In this document: positions 11,691 through 20,875 of the stretch, piece by piece
Position numbering within the stretch: position 1 is the stretch's first letter
How the letters are laid out: each line of letters begins with the position of its first letter
NCBI RefSeq assembly: GCF_003268885.1
Contig: NZ_QLSX01000006.1
Span: 62,001 to 126,000 of the forward strand
DNA: 64,000 nucleotides
Source of the DNA: Onishia taeanensis
Lineage (GTDB): Bacteria > Pseudomonadota > Gammaproteobacteria > Pseudomonadales > Halomonadaceae
Direction of reading: 5' to 3'
Position numbers and translations under genes: made by a program
Notes under the pieces: generated by a model
Databases searched by the model: none
What the model was told of the DNA's origin: nothing
Seen by the model: only the letters and a program-made list of their open reading frames with translations

Positions 11691-12374
11691 ATGGATAGCG
11701 TGATCTTCGATTGCGACGGCGTGCTGGTGGACAGCGAGGCCATCGCCGAGGCCACCCTGACTGACCTGCTGGCGGCCTGGCTGCCGGACCTGGCCACCGA
11801 GCAGGAGCTGACGGCGGCGCTGGGCATGACCACCGCGAATATTCTCGGCCACCTCGAAGCGCGCAGTGCCCATCGCCTGCCGGCCGATGCCACAGCCCGG
11901 GTCGACGAGACCATCGAGGCGCGCCTGGCCGATGAGCTTGACGCCATCGACGGCGTCGCCGAGGCCATCAAGGCCATTGAGTCGCTCGCGCTGCCACTGG
12001 CGGTGGTCTCCAACAGCCGCCGCCAGCGGGTACTGGCATCGCTTGCTACCACCGGTCTCGATGCTCTCTTGGGCGAGGTGCCGATCTTCACCGCCGACCA
12101 GGTGACGCAACCCAAACCGGACCCGGCGCTCTATCGCCTGGCTGCCGGGCAGCTGGGCTGTGAGCCCGGCGACTGCCTGGTGGTGGAGGACAGCGTCGCC
12201 GGTGTGACCGCGGCCTATAGCGCCGGCATGACGGTGATCGGTTTCACTGGTGCCAGCCATGTGCCGGCGGGACAGGAAGCGCGGCTGCGTGACGCCGGGG
12301 CCTGGCAAATCCTGCCTCATATGCGGGGGCTGGAGGCGCTGGTGCAGCAGTGGCTCGACACTCGCCGGCTGTAA
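11691..12374 (+). CDS. HAD-family hydrolase in the polyol cluster (SmoC-like)
   Basis: A 227-residue HAD phosphatase. The nucleophile motif FDCDGVLVDSE places the catalytic aspartates at residues 7 and 9. A helical cap follows, then VSNSRR (motif II), KPDP (motif III lysine) and VVEDSVAGVTAA (motif IV acids). The ATG at 11691 has GAGGAGAAGG; a longer in-frame start would overlap the ATPase gene. Rhodobacter-type sorbitol operons carry a similar HAD gene, smoC, at this position. The substrate is unknown; a sugar phosphate is likely. Confidence 0.88.
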   Translation: MDSVIFDCDGVLVDSEAIAEATLTDLLAAWLPDLATEQELTAALGMTTANILGHLEARSAHRLPADATARVDETIEARLADELDAIDGVAEAIKAIESLALPLAVVSNSRRQRVLASLATTGLDALLGEVPIFTADQVTQPKPDPALYRLAAGQLGCEPGDCLVVEDSVAGVTAAYSAGMTVIGFTGASHVPAGQEARLRDAGAWQILPHMRGLEALVQQWLDTRRL

Positions 12375-12396
12375 GTCGATGCCTAAGTCGGCATGT

Positions 12397-12470
12397 CATT
12401 CAACTTCAAGCCATTCCACTTCAAGCCATTCAACGTCGACTCACTCAGCGCCATCCCATTCAAAGGAGGA
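12397..12470. repeat. Degenerate 15-bp tandem array ending in the SD of the dehydrogenase gene
   Basis: Successive 15-bp units start at 12397, 12412, 12427, 12442 and 12457: CATTCAACTTCAAGC, CATTCCACTTCAAGC, then increasingly diverged copies. The last starts CATTCAAAGGAGG and so contains the ribosome binding site of the gene at 12475. Reading through in one frame gives a Ser-His-Ser-Thr pattern, but this is upstream of the real start. Confidence 0.8.
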
Positions 12471-12474
12471 ATAC

Positions 12475-13263
12475 ATGAAACTCAATGACAAAGTCGCGGT
12501 GGTGACCGGCGGTGCTCGGGGCATTGGCCTTGCCATCGTCGAGCGCTATCTGGCCGAGGGAGCCAAGGTGGTGGTGGCCGATATCGATCGCGATGCCGTC
12601 GACGCGGCCGTGGCCCATTTGCAGCAGTCGAGCGGTGATGCCGACCGTGTTCTGGGCGTTCGTCTGGACGTCTGTGACCCGGCCTCGGTCGCGGCGCTGA
12701 TCGAGGAGACCAGGCGTCATCTCGGCGGTATCGACATCCTCGTCAACAATGCGGCGGTGTTCGATATGGCGCCGGTGCTCGAGGTAACCGAGGCGAGCTA
12801 TGACAAGCAGTTTGGCGTCAACGTCAAAGGCGCCTTCTTCACCCTGCAGGCCGTGGCACGGGCCATGGTCGAGCGTGGGCAGGGCGGCAAGATCATCAAC
12901 ATGGCGTCCCAGGCTGGTCGCCGGGGCGAGCCGCTGGTCAGCATGTACTGCGCCAGCAAGGCGGCGGTGATCAGCCTGACCCAGTCCTGCGGCCTGGCGC
13001 TGATCGAGCACGGCATCAACGTCAACGGCATCGCCCCGGGCGTGGTCGATACGCCGATGTGGGAGGAAGTCGATGCGCTCTTCGCCCGTTACGAAGGGCG
13101 GCCCCTGGGTGAGAAGAAGCGCCTGGTCGGTGAAGCGGTGCCCTACGGACGCATGGGCCGGCCGGAAGATCACACCGGCGCTGCCGTCTTCCTGGCCAGT
13201 GATGACAGCGACTACGTGGTGGCCCAGACCCTGAACGTCGATGGCGGCAACTGGATGAGCTGA
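12475..13263 (+). CDS. smoS: SDR-family polyol (L-iditol/sorbitol) 2-dehydrogenase
   Basis: A 262-residue short-chain dehydrogenase predicted to oxidise a hexitol such as sorbitol to fructose with NAD. Visible motifs are the TGGARGIG cofactor loop (residues 11-18), an aspartate (VVADID) favouring NAD, the NNA motif, the catalytic serine in NMASQAG and the YCASK motif. The C-terminus NVDGGNWMS is typical of the SmoS branch. ATG at 12475 has a near-perfect AAAGGAGGA. Exact polyol preference is inferred from the neighbouring transporter, mannitol dehydrogenase and xylulokinase. Confidence 0.88.
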   Translation: MKLNDKVAVVTGGARGIGLAIVERYLAEGAKVVVADIDRDAVDAAVAHLQQSSGDADRVLGVRLDVCDPASVAALIEETRRHLGGIDILVNNAAVFDMAPVLEVTEASYDKQFGVNVKGAFFTLQAVARAMVERGQGGKIINMASQAGRRGEPLVSMYCASKAAVISLTQSCGLALIEHGINVNGIAPGVVDTPMWEEVDALFARYEGRPLGEKKRLVGEAVPYGRMGRPEDHTGAAVFLASDDSDYVVAQTLNVDGGNWMS

Positions 13264-13293
13264 GGCGATAGCGGATCGCCAGGAAGGATAACC

Positions 13294-13926
13294 ATGATCG
13301 CGCATATTCATGACATGGCCGCGCAGCTGCTCGAGGCCTCGATGCATCGCCAGCGTTTCATCGTGGCCCTCGCCGGCCCGCCTGCGGCCGGCAAGTCGTT
13401 CCTCTCGGAATGGCTGTGTCGCGAACTCAACCTGCGACACCCCGGCATCGCCGCCGTGGTGCCCATGGATGGCTACCACTTCGATAACGCCGTGCTCGAG
13501 CCCGAAGGGCTGGTGCCGGTGAAAGGCGCCCCGGAGACCTTTGATATCGATGGTCTTCGGCAGGACCTGACCCGCATTCGGCGCGCCGATCGCAGCGTGG
13601 CGGTGCCGGTCTTCGACAGGCCGCTGGATCTGGCCCGGGCGGGTGGGCGGCTGATCACCCTCGAGCACCGGCTGATCATCGTCGAGGGCAACTATCTGCT
13701 GCTCGATCAGGGCGACTGGCCGGCGCTGCGGCCGCTATATGGCCTGACGCTGTTTCTCGATGTTCCGGATGAGGTCCTCGAGGCCCGCCTGATCCAGCGC
13801 TGGCTCGGCATGGGACAGGACCAGGACGGCGCCCTCGAGCGGACCCGCGACAAGGACTTGCTCAACGCCCGGCTGATCAAAACCGCATCGGTAGCCGCCG
13901 ATGTCAATTGGGCCGCGACTGTCTGA
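13294..13926 (+). CDS. P-loop sugar kinase (phosphoribulokinase/uridine kinase fold, FrcK-like)
   Basis: A 210-residue kinase with Walker A GPPAAGKS at residues 28-35, a PMDGYHFDN motif typical of the uridine/pantothenate kinase superfamily, and IIVEGNYLLL (Walker B-like). It starts with AAGGA upstream, 30 bases after the SDR gene. In polyol operons this slot is usually filled by a ribokinase-family fructokinase (MtlZ). A PRK-fold kinase here suggests a non-orthologous fructose kinase, as proposed for FrcK-type proteins. Phosphorylating the fructose produced by the two dehydrogenases is an inference. Confidence 0.8.
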   Translation: MIAHIHDMAAQLLEASMHRQRFIVALAGPPAAGKSFLSEWLCRELNLRHPGIAAVVPMDGYHFDNAVLEPEGLVPVKGAPETFDIDGLRQDLTRIRRADRSVAVPVFDRPLDLARAGGRLITLEHRLIIVEGNYLLLDQGDWPALRPLYGLTLFLDVPDEVLEARLIQRWLGMGQDQDGALERTRDKDLLNARLIKTASVAADVNWAATV

Positions 13927-14038
13927 GCCCGAGCACAGCACACATGACGTCTGACCGAGGCCGAGGGCTGGCCGCGGTCCGTTCTTCTACTTTTTGCGCG
14001 ATCTGTCGCCAGATCGACGCTTCTCCAGGAGCCATACC

Positions 14039-15520
14039 ATGATCCATCTCGATAACGCCCACCTGGATGACCTGGGAGCCGATATCGCCACCCCAGACTA
14101 CGACCGCAAGGCGGTCACCGAGGGCATCGTCCATATCGGCGTCGGGGGGTTTCACCGCGCCCACCAGGCCATGTACCTCGATGAGCTGATGAACCAAGGC
14201 GAGGCGCTCGACTGGGGCATCGTCGGGGTCGGCGTGATGCCCGGTGATCGCCGGATGAAAGAGGCGCTGGCCGCCCAGGATCATCTCTATACCCTGGTGC
14301 TGAAACATCCTGACGGGCGACGCGAGGCGCGGGTGATCGGCGCCATGCTCGACTATCTGTTTGCCCCGGAGGACCCGGAGGCGGTGGTCGAACGGATGGC
14401 CGCTCCGGGCATCCGCATCGTCTCGCTGACCGTCACCGAAGGCGGCTACAACTTCCACCCGGTGAGCGGCGAATTCGACCTCGATAACCCTGACGTCCAG
14501 CATGATCTGGCGCCCTCGGCCACCCCGAAGACCTCCTTCGGCCTGGTCATCGAGGCCCTGCGTCTTCGCCGTGAGCGTGGCCTCGCCCCCTTCACGGTGA
14601 TGTCCTGCGACAACATCCAGGGCAATGGCGACGTCGCCCGCAAGATGTTCACGGCCTTCGCCCATGCAAGGGACGGCGAGCTGGGCGCCTGGGTCGAGGC
14701 CGAGGTGCCCTTTCCCAACTCGATGGTCGACCGCATCACGCCCGTCACCACCGCCGAGGATATCGCCGAGCTCGGCAGTCAGTTCGGCGTTGAGGACGCC
14801 TGGCCGGTGGTCTGTGAACCCTTCACTCAGTGGGTTCTCGAGGACCGCTTCGTGGCCGGACGTCCCGCCCTCGAGCACGTCGGCGTGCAGGTGGTCGAGG
14901 ACGTCGAGCCCTATGAACTGATGAAGCTGCGGCTGCTCAATGCCAGCCACCAGGCGCTGGCCTACTTCGGTTACCTGGCCGGCTACCGCTATGCCCACGA
15001 GGCCAGCGCCGACCCGCTGTTCGAGACGTTCCTGCTCGATTACATGACCCACGAGGCGACCCCGACCCTGGCGCCGCTGCCGGGCGTCGACCTGGATGAC
15101 TATCGCCGCACCCTGATCGCTCGCTTCGCCAACCCCGAGGTCAAGGACACCCTGGCGAGGCTCTGCGCCGAGAGCTCGGATCGCATTCCCAAGTGGATGC
15201 TGCCGGTGGTCCGCGCGCAGATCGACAAGGGGGGCGATATCCATCGCTGCGCCGCGGTGGTGGCGAGCTGGGCACGCTATGCCGAAGGCCTCGACGAGCA
15301 GGGCGAGGCGATCACCGTGGTCGACCGCCTCAAGGACGAACTGATGGCGATCGCGGCAAAAAATCACGACCATCCCACCGCCTTTATCGAGAACCGCGAG
15401 CTGTTCGGTGATCTTGCCGAGAACGCGCGCTTCCGCGAGGCCTACTTTACCGCGCTCGACCGTCTGCATCGCCTGGGCGCCCGGGCTACGCTGGAAGCGC
15501 TGGTCAAGAATCAAGGCTGA
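14039..15520 (+). CDS. mtlK: Mannitol 2-dehydrogenase
   Basis: A 493-residue long-chain dehydrogenase oxidising D-mannitol to D-fructose (often also D-arabitol to D-xylulose). The family K-x4-N-x2-H catalytic set is seen as K296, N301 and H304, one residue offset from the well-studied Pseudomonas fluorescens enzyme. The N-terminal GVGGFHRAHQAMYLD nucleotide-binding region is intact. The ATG at 14039 follows CCAGGAG; an upstream in-frame start at 13994 lacks a ribosome binding site. It stands 112 bp after the kinase and 238 bp before xylulokinase. Confidence 0.95.
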   Translation: MIHLDNAHLDDLGADIATPDYDRKAVTEGIVHIGVGGFHRAHQAMYLDELMNQGEALDWGIVGVGVMPGDRRMKEALAAQDHLYTLVLKHPDGRREARVIGAMLDYLFAPEDPEAVVERMAAPGIRIVSLTVTEGGYNFHPVSGEFDLDNPDVQHDLAPSATPKTSFGLVIEALRLRRERGLAPFTVMSCDNIQGNGDVARKMFTAFAHARDGELGAWVEAEVPFPNSMVDRITPVTTAEDIAELGSQFGVEDAWPVVCEPFTQWVLEDRFVAGRPALEHVGVQVVEDVEPYELMKLRLLNASHQALAYFGYLAGYRYAHEASADPLFETFLLDYMTHEATPTLAPLPGVDLDDYRRTLIARFANPEVKDTLARLCAESSDRIPKWMLPVVRAQIDKGGDIHRCAAVVASWARYAEGLDEQGEAITVVDRLKDELMAIAAKNHDHPTAFIENRELFGDLAENARFREAYFTALDRLHRLGARATLEALVKNQG

Positions 15521-15616
15521 TCACGTCGGTCTTATCGTGTAAGACTGTTCATGAGAAATGTTCGTGAAGGACTGCTCGTATCAGCGCTATCACCTGAGCA
15601 AGAACACCTAAGCCAC

Positions 15617-15714
15617 TGCACGTAGGAAATAGCACGTAGGAAAGAGCATGTAAGAAAGAGCACTTAAGAAATAGCACGCAGCAAAGAGCACGCAGCAAAG
15701 AGCACGCAGCAAAG
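15617..15714. repeat. 14-bp tandem array (7 copies) between mannitol dehydrogenase and xylulokinase genes
   Basis: Head-to-tail 14-bp units with no spacers: a first TGCACGTAGGAAAT at 15617, then copies starting every 14 bases from 15631, the last three (15673, 15687, 15701) identical as AGCACGCAGCAAAG. Older, more diverged copies lie at the left and identical copies at the right, next to xylulokinase. That is the pattern expected from repeat growth at one edge. Not a CRISPR. Confidence 0.92.
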
Positions 15715-15758
15715 AGCACCAAGGCTCATCACATATGGCTGAGGACGAGGAGACCGCC

Positions 15759-17246
15759 ATGTATATTGGCGTGGATTGCGGCACCCAGAGTACCAAGGTG
15801 GTGGTGGTCGATATCGACGCCGCCACCATCCTCGGTGAGGCGAGCCGCTCGCACCGGCTGATCGAGGGGGCCAATGGCCGTCGCGAACAGCATCCCGGTG
15901 ACTGGCTCGCGGCGTTTCGCGGCGCCTTCCAGGACGCCGTGGCCAAGGCGAACATCGACCCTGGCGCGATTCGCGCCATCGGTGTCTCGGGGCAGCAGCA
16001 CGGTCTGGTGGCGTTGGATCGTGACGGTGAACCGGTCTATCCGGCCAAGCTGTGGTGCGACACCGAAACCGCCAATCACAATGCCACGCTGATTGATCGT
16101 CTGGGCGGTGAGGCCGGCTGTCTCGAGCGACTGGGCCTGGTTCTGCAGACCGGGTATACCGCTTCGAAGCTCGCCTGGCTGCGCGATACTCACCCCGAGG
16201 CCTATCAGCGCATCGACAGCGTGCTGCTGCCTCACGACTACCTCAACTTCTGGCTGACCGGCGAGCGGGTCAGCGAGGCCGGAGACGCCTCCGGCACTGG
16301 CTACTTCGATACCCGGCGACGCGAATGGCGGCACGATGTCTTCGCCGAGATCGCCCCCGAGCTCGATGCACAGGCGGTGCTGCCAAGGCTGATCGACGCT
16401 CAGCAGCCAGCCGGGGTAGTGCGCCCGGCGCTGGCCCGGGAGCTGGGGCTTGCCGAAGGCGTAGTGGTCTCGAGCGGCGGGGGCGACAACATGCTTGGCG
16501 CCATCGGCACCGGCAACATCCGGCCGGGCGAAATCACCATGAGCCTTGGCACCTCCGGTACGCTCTGTGCGCATTCCAGCGAACCGGTGCAGGCCGAAAG
16601 CGCCATGGTCGCCAACTTCTGTTCAAGCGACGGCGGCTGGCTGCCGCTGATCTGCACCATGAACGTCACCTCGGCGACGACGCGGATTCGCGAACTGTTC
16701 GGGCTTGAACTCGACGACTTCGGCGAACACGTCGCGTCTGCCCCTATCGGCGCCGAGGGCGTGCTGATGCTGCCGTTCTTCGATGGCGAGCGGGTGCCCG
16801 CGCTGCCACAGGCCTCGGCCAGCCTGCTGGGACTGACCGGCACCAACCTTAAGCGGGCCAACCTGTGTCGGGCGGTGATGGAGGGGGCGACCTTCGGGAT
16901 GCGCTATGGTCTCGAGCAGCTCGGCTCACTCGCTGCCGGCGCCCGGCAGATTCGCCTGATCGGCGGCGGGGCGAAGAGCCCGGTATGGCGCCAGATGGTG
17001 GCCGATATCACCGGTATTCCGGTGATCAGCCCACGGATCACCGATGCCGCGGCGCTGGGTGCGGCGCTGCAGGCCGCCTGGTGCGAACGCCAGAGCGGTA
17101 CCTCGCTGGAGACGCTTTGCGAACGGCTGGTGGTGCTCGATGAGGCGACGCGCGCCGAGCCCGTGTCGGCACGCGTCGCGGCCTATGAGGCGGTTTACAC
17201 CCGCTATCGTCAGGCGTTGGCCGAGCGGCATGGCATCCCGGACTGA
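15759..17246 (+). CDS. xylB: Xylulokinase (FGGY family)
   Basis: A 495-residue cytoplasmic kinase converting D-xylulose to xylulose-5-phosphate, which enters the pentose phosphate pathway. It begins MYIGVDCGTQSTKVVVVD, the N-terminal phosphate-binding loop. GVSGQQHGLV, the LPHDYLNFWLTG segment, SLGTSGTL and the C-terminal IRLIGGGAKSPVWRQ motif follow. ATG at 15759 is chosen because GAGGAG precedes it and orthologues start MYIG; ATG at 15735 would add eight acidic residues. It completes the polyol cluster, handling the xylulose formed from arabitol or xylitol. Confidence 0.94.
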   Translation: MYIGVDCGTQSTKVVVVDIDAATILGEASRSHRLIEGANGRREQHPGDWLAAFRGAFQDAVAKANIDPGAIRAIGVSGQQHGLVALDRDGEPVYPAKLWCDTETANHNATLIDRLGGEAGCLERLGLVLQTGYTASKLAWLRDTHPEAYQRIDSVLLPHDYLNFWLTGERVSEAGDASGTGYFDTRRREWRHDVFAEIAPELDAQAVLPRLIDAQQPAGVVRPALARELGLAEGVVVSSGGGDNMLGAIGTGNIRPGEITMSLGTSGTLCAHSSEPVQAESAMVANFCSSDGGWLPLICTMNVTSATTRIRELFGLELDDFGEHVASAPIGAEGVLMLPFFDGERVPALPQASASLLGLTGTNLKRANLCRAVMEGATFGMRYGLEQLGSLAAGARQIRLIGGGAKSPVWRQMVADITGIPVISPRITDAAALGAALQAAWCERQSGTSLETLCERLVVLDEATRAEPVSARVAAYEAVYTRYRQALAERHGIPD

Positions 17247-17274
17247 GCCTGTATAAACAAGCGCTAGCCGACGC

Positions 17275-17595
17275 TTAGATCAGCCGCCACAGGGCGGCGG
17301 TGACGATGCCGGCGCCGATCGATGGCAGCGGCTTGCGGGTCGCCAGCATCACCCCCAGGGTGGCGGCAAGCGCCAGACGCGCGGCGATGTCGCCGTTGAC
17401 CGCCATGGGTGTGATCACCGCCACCAGCACCGAGCCGCCCATGGCGTTGATGAAGCGCTCGACGCGCGGCCCGATCGGCACCCATGACATCACCAGCACG
17501 CCGCCGGCGCGAGTCAGATAGGTCACCAGCGCCATGATGACGATGGCGGCCAGGGCTCCTGCGGGGCTTACGGGTAGGTTCATGGGCAGGCTCAT
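17275..17595 (-). CDS. azlD: AzlD-family branched-chain amino acid exporter subunit
   Basis: A 106-residue membrane protein with about four hydrophobic segments and the AzlD pattern (IVIMALVTYLTRAGG near the N-terminus). With AzlC it forms a branched-chain amino acid efflux system, equivalent to YgaZH. Its ATG at 17595 overlaps the azlC stop as ATGA; a much longer open frame upstream is only an out-of-frame reading of azlC. It converges on xylB, with 28 bases between the stops. Confidence 0.9.
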   Translation of the reverse strand: MSLPMNLPVSPAGALAAIVIMALVTYLTRAGGVLVMSWVPIGPRVERFINAMGGSVLVAVITPMAVNGDIAARLALAATLGVMLATRKPLPSIGAGIVTAALWRLI

Positions 17596-18332
17596 GACGC
17601 GGCCTCCTGCTTCGCCGACCGAGGTGGCATCAGCAATCCGGTGACGCCGCCCGCCAGGGCGCCGACGATCACATGGGCATTGGCCGGCATCCAGGCCAAT
17701 GCCGCCATGCTCGCCAGAGCCGCCACGCCCCAGGGCAGAAGCACCCAGGGGTCCCGCGTGCCGCCTACCAGCATGGCCAGCAGGAAGCAGCCCATGATCA
17801 CGTCCAGGCCGAAGCGCTCGGGGTCGCTGATGCCGCTGCCGAACACCACGCCGATCAGCGTGCCGACCATCCAGGCCATCCACAGCGCTAGGCCGCCACC
17901 GACCAGCATGCCGACATTCGTCTCGCCGCGCCGGTAGTCCGACGCCGCCATGGCCCAGTTGGAGTCGCTCAAGATGAGCAGGCTTGAGTAGCGCTGCCGG
18001 GGCGGCAGGTGGCGCAGCCAGGGATAGAGCGAGGCGCCCATCAGGAGGTGACGGGCGTTGATGGCGAAGGTGGTGGCGATCAGCGCGATCACCGGGATCT
18101 CGGGGCCCCACAGGTCCAGCACCGCGAACTGGGCGGCACCGGCGAACACCAGGCCGCTCATCAGCAGCGTCTCGAGCCCAGACAGGCCCTGTTGCAGCGC
18201 TGCCACCCCGAACGCCAGGCCGAAGGCGATCACGAACAGCGACATCGGCGCCATGCGCTTGAGGCCGGATAACGTGCCGGCCCGGTCGAGCCGGGCGCCC
18301 GGGGTGGGAGGAGAAGACGGGTTTGAAGACAT
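17592..18332 (-). CDS. azlC: AzlC-family branched-chain amino acid permease
   Basis: A 246-residue inner-membrane protein with several hydrophobic helices. It carries the family segments GVAALQQGLSG, LMSGLVFAGAAQFA and INARHLLMGASL. It is the large subunit of the AzlCD/YgaZH exporter and is translationally coupled to azlD by a four-base overlap. The N-terminal 20 residues are Ser/Pro-rich and cytosolic. The export substrate (Val/Leu/Ile or relatives) is inferred from family. Confidence 0.92.
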   Translation of the reverse strand: MSSNPSSPPTPGARLDRAGTLSGLKRMAPMSLFVIAFGLAFGVAALQQGLSGLETLLMSGLVFAGAAQFAVLDLWGPEIPVIALIATTFAINARHLLMGASLYPWLRHLPPRQRYSSLLILSDSNWAMAASDYRRGETNVGMLVGGGLALWMAWMVGTLIGVVFGSGISDPERFGLDVIMGCFLLAMLVGGTRDPWVLLPWGVAALASMAALAWMPANAHVIVGALAGGVTGLLMPPRSAKQEAAS

Positions 18333-18447
18333 GGCGCCTCGCGATCGGGTCAGGACGAGAACGTGAGCTTGCTAAAGCAGCAGGCCAAAGGCCGTATGCT
18401 GCGCCCTATCCCCATGACGGGCAACCCGGACGATGGCGAGCCGTGGC

Positions 18448-19458
18448 TCAGCTCCGCCATACCCCGGCGACGATCTCATAGCTTTGCAGCCGGTCCTGCT
18501 GGGCGAAGACATCCGTATGCAGCATCAGCTCATCGGCGCCGGTGACCTCGATGACCCTTTCGAGCTGCTGCTTGACCGTCTCGGGCCCGCCGATTACCGC
18601 TGCCCCAAGGAACTGCTCGACCTGCGCCCGCTCACGGGCATTCCAGTCCAGTGCCTCGACCGGAGGCAGCGAGCGGGTCGGCCGACCCCGGATCAGGTTG
18701 AGAAACTTCTGTTGGGCGGTAGTCGCCAGGTACTGGGCGTGGAGATCGCTCTCGGCGGCGATCACCGGCAGGCCGACCATCGCGTAGGGGGCGTCCAGAA
18801 CCGCCGAGGGCTGGAAGTTGTCGCGATAGAGCCTGAGCGCCTCGAGCAGCTGGGCAGGCGCGAACTGGGCGGCGAAGGCGAAGGGCAGACCGAGCCTGGC
18901 GGCTAGCCTGGCGCTGTAGTCGCTGGAGCCGAGCAGCCAGGTGGGGACATGGGTGCCTTGACCGGGAATCGCCTTGACCCGCTGGCCAGGGCTCGCCTCG
19001 TCGAGATAGCCCCGTAGCTCCTCGAGCCGTTCAGGGAAGTCGTTGACGCCGGCCTGGGGATTGCGGCGCATGGCGGCCATGGTGGCGCCGTCAGAGCCTG
19101 GTGCGCGCCCCAGGCCCAGGTCGATGCGATCCGGGTAGAGGGTGGCCAGGGTGCCGAACTGCTCGGCGATCACCAGCGGCGGATGGTTGGGCAGCATGAT
19201 GCCCCCGCTGCCCACGCGGATGCGCTCGGTCTGGCCGGCCACATGGCCGATCAGTACCGAGGTGGCCGCGCTGGCGATGCCCTCGATATTGTGGTGCTCG
19301 GCGAGCCAGTAGCGGCTGAACCCCAGCCGCTCGGCCTGCTGAGCGAGGGCGACGGTTTCCTTGAACGTATCGGCGGCGCTGCCGCCTTGGCGAATTGGTG
19401 CCAGGTCGAGCACCGACAGGGCCGTGTTCGAGAGACGTGAGTGGGCGAGACGTGACAT
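18448..19458 (-). CDS. LLM-class flavin-dependent oxidoreductase
   Basis: A 336-residue bacterial luciferase-like monooxygenase (TIM barrel, FMN or FMNH2). Characteristic stretches are SVLDLAPI at the N-terminus, [20 protein letters not shown] and [11 protein letters not shown]. These fit the alkanal-monooxygenase-like YhbW group, which often has no known substrate. CCAGGAG precedes the ATG. The gap of 115 bp to azlC contains no terminator, so co-transcription is possible. No function beyond the family is claimed. Confidence 0.9.
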   Translation of the reverse strand: MSRLAHSRLSNTALSVLDLAPIRQGGSAADTFKETVALAQQAERLGFSRYWLAEHHNIEGIASAATSVLIGHVAGQTERIRVGSGGIMLPNHPPLVIAEQFGTLATLYPDRIDLGLGRAPGSDGATMAAMRRNPQAGVNDFPERLEELRGYLDEASPGQRVKAIPGQGTHVPTWLLGSSDYSARLAARLGLPFAFAAQFAPAQLLEALRLYRDNFQPSAVLDAPYAMVGLPVIAAESDLHAQYLATTAQQKFLNLIRGRPTRSLPPVEALDWNARERAQVEQFLGAAVIGGPETVKQQLERVIEVTGADELMLHTDVFAQQDRLQSYEIVAGVWRS

Positions 19459-19618
19459 GGGGACTCCTGGCTGGAATCAGAGTAAGGGAGGATTGTTAGC
19501 ATCCTCATGATTGCAGCATGGAGGTCTTGTTCGATAATAACAAGGGTCGACGGCTCCCCTGCGTGACGTGCCTGCTAACGGCTATCCTGCCGTGACGGCT
19601 TCCCTAGCGTTTGACAGG

Positions 19619-20206
19619 CTAGCTAACCAGCTCCCAGGCCAGCCAAAAACCGGCCATCACGGTCAGGCCGGCTCCCAGCGGGCGAGCATGGCGCTTCCAC
19701 AGACCCAATGCGGCCTCGCCGGCCAGCGCCACCAGCAGCGCCAGGCCGAAGTAACGCAGCCCGCGGCCGATCAGCGCCGCCAGCAGGAATAGCGGTAGCG
19801 GGTAGTCGCTGGCGCCTGCCACCAGCATGGCGGTCTGGAAGGGTATGGGGATGACACCGACGGCCAGGATGGCCACGAAGCCGTTGTCCAGGAAGCGCGC
19901 CTGAAAGGCCTGGTAAGCCGATTCGCCGCCAAAGAGCGGCAGCAAGGCATCGCCCCACTGGGCCATGGCGAGGCTCCCGAGGCCATAACCGATGAGGGCG
20001 GCGAACAGGTTGCCGGCCAGCGCCACCCCGGCGAGACGCCAGCGGCGCTGAGGCTCGGCGAGCATCCAGGGAATCAGGATCACTTCAATGGGGATCGGCA
20101 CCAGCAGCGTTTCCAGCACCGAGGCAAGGCCCAGCAGCCACAGGGCGTGGCGCGAGGCGCTCAGGCGCGAAAGCCAGCGACGGGCAGAGGTCAGGGAGCG
20201 GAGCAT
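19619..20206 (-). CDS. YqaA/DedA-like (VTT-domain) membrane protein
   Basis: A 195-residue inner-membrane protein with several hydrophobic helices. Conserved signals include LETLLVPIPIEVIL near the N-terminus and GVIPIPFQTAMLVAGAS in the middle, the re-entrant-loop region of VTT/SNARE-associated proteins. DedA relatives move phospholipids or support membrane homeostasis; the role of the YqaA branch is poorly known. It is flanked by a divergent small membrane protein gene 97 bp upstream. Confidence 0.85.
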   Translation of the reverse strand: MLRSLTSARRWLSRLSASRHALWLLGLASVLETLLVPIPIEVILIPWMLAEPQRRWRLAGVALAGNLFAALIGYGLGSLAMAQWGDALLPLFGGESAYQAFQARFLDNGFVAILAVGVIPIPFQTAMLVAGASDYPLPLFLLAALIGRGLRYFGLALLVALAGEAALGLWKRHARPLGAGLTVMAGFWLAWELVS

Positions 20207-20303
20207 GGCATCTCGGCAACTGGATGTTGGGAGGCCAGTATACCAGCGGCGGCGAGCGGACTATGATGAAAGGCCGATAGCCCAGCTTGGGCGGGAGGCG
20301 CCG

Positions 20304-20507
20304 ATGACTATCCAAAAGCATCGTCACCAAAAGCCCCGACACGGCGCCACTCGCCGTTCGACATCTCCTGTTTCGTCTCGTCGCTGGCGAACCCGCCTTA
20401 GCGGCTGGCTGAACGAACCCCGCCTCAACGCTCTGGTGGACATCGCCATGATGACCGCTTTGATCATGGCCGGCCTTGCCCTGGCAGCGAAGCTTTTGGT
20501 GCCTTGA
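20304..20507 (+). CDS. Small single-pass membrane protein (67 aa), hypothetical
   Basis: A highly basic N-terminal half (Lys/Arg/His-rich, about residues 1-35) is followed by one hydrophobic helix (about 45-63, MMTALIMAGLALAAKLL). GGGAGGCG precedes the ATG at 20304. A longer in-frame reading from 20088 runs through the divergent gene and is rejected. Function is unknown; the positive-inside profile predicts a cytoplasmic N-terminus. Confidence 0.6.
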   Translation: MTIQKHRHQKPRHGATRRSTSPVSSRRWRTRLSGWLNEPRLNALVDIAMMTALIMAGLALAAKLLVP

Positions 20508-20589
20508 GCGAGTGTCATCCTGCTCGTCTTTCAGCTTTCTTTTTTTCTGCCACGTTTTCCATCCCTCCAGCCCTCCAGCCACGCAGCCC

Positions 20590-20814
20590 TCAGCTCTGCC
20601 AGAAAGGCTTGCGGCCTTCCTGTTCGGCCTGGCGGCGGGATTTGCCGATGTCCATGAGCTGATGATCGTCCAGCATCAGCAGCGCGCGACGCGAGGCCTG
20701 GCGTTGGCTGAGGTAGCGAAGCCGCTGGCGTAACCTGTCATACCGCCCGGCGAGCCGAGTCAGCGATAAAAGCGGGAGTCTTTCAAGAAGCCTTGGGCGG
20801 TGAGCGAGTCGCAT
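20590..20814 (-). CDS. DUF1127-family small protein
   Basis: A 74-residue basic protein. The C-terminal half matches the DUF1127 pattern: RRALLMLDDHQLMDIGKSRRQA, then an acidic-to-basic link and KPFW. DUF1127 proteins are small Arg-rich regulators in proteobacteria, in some cases linked to RNA turnover or phosphate and membrane physiology. Here it is divergent from the MocR-type regulator, with four operator-like boxes between them, so it is a likely target of that regulator. Confidence 0.86.
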   Translation of the reverse strand: MRLAHRPRLLERLPLLSLTRLAGRYDRLRQRLRYLSQRQASRRALLMLDDHQLMDIGKSRRQAEQEGRKPFWQS

Positions 20815-20875
20815 GGCAAATCTCCGAAGTCGCTTGTCGATGTAACCACCATCAGCTTATGACCGGCGCGACTTG

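Noticed and set aside
12250-12474. N-terminal extension of the polyol dehydrogenase through the 15-bp repeats
   Set aside because: The extension reads Ser/His/Thr repeats and overlaps the HAD gene; a near-perfect ribosome binding site sits at the ATG 12475.
13904-15514. 536-codon minus-strand frame across mannitol dehydrogenase
   Set aside because: The opposite strand encodes a full dehydrogenase with its catalytic residues; this reading is a GC-driven shadow.
15617-15714. Possible CRISPR array
   Set aside because: Units are 14 bp head to tail with no unique spacers and no cas genes nearby.
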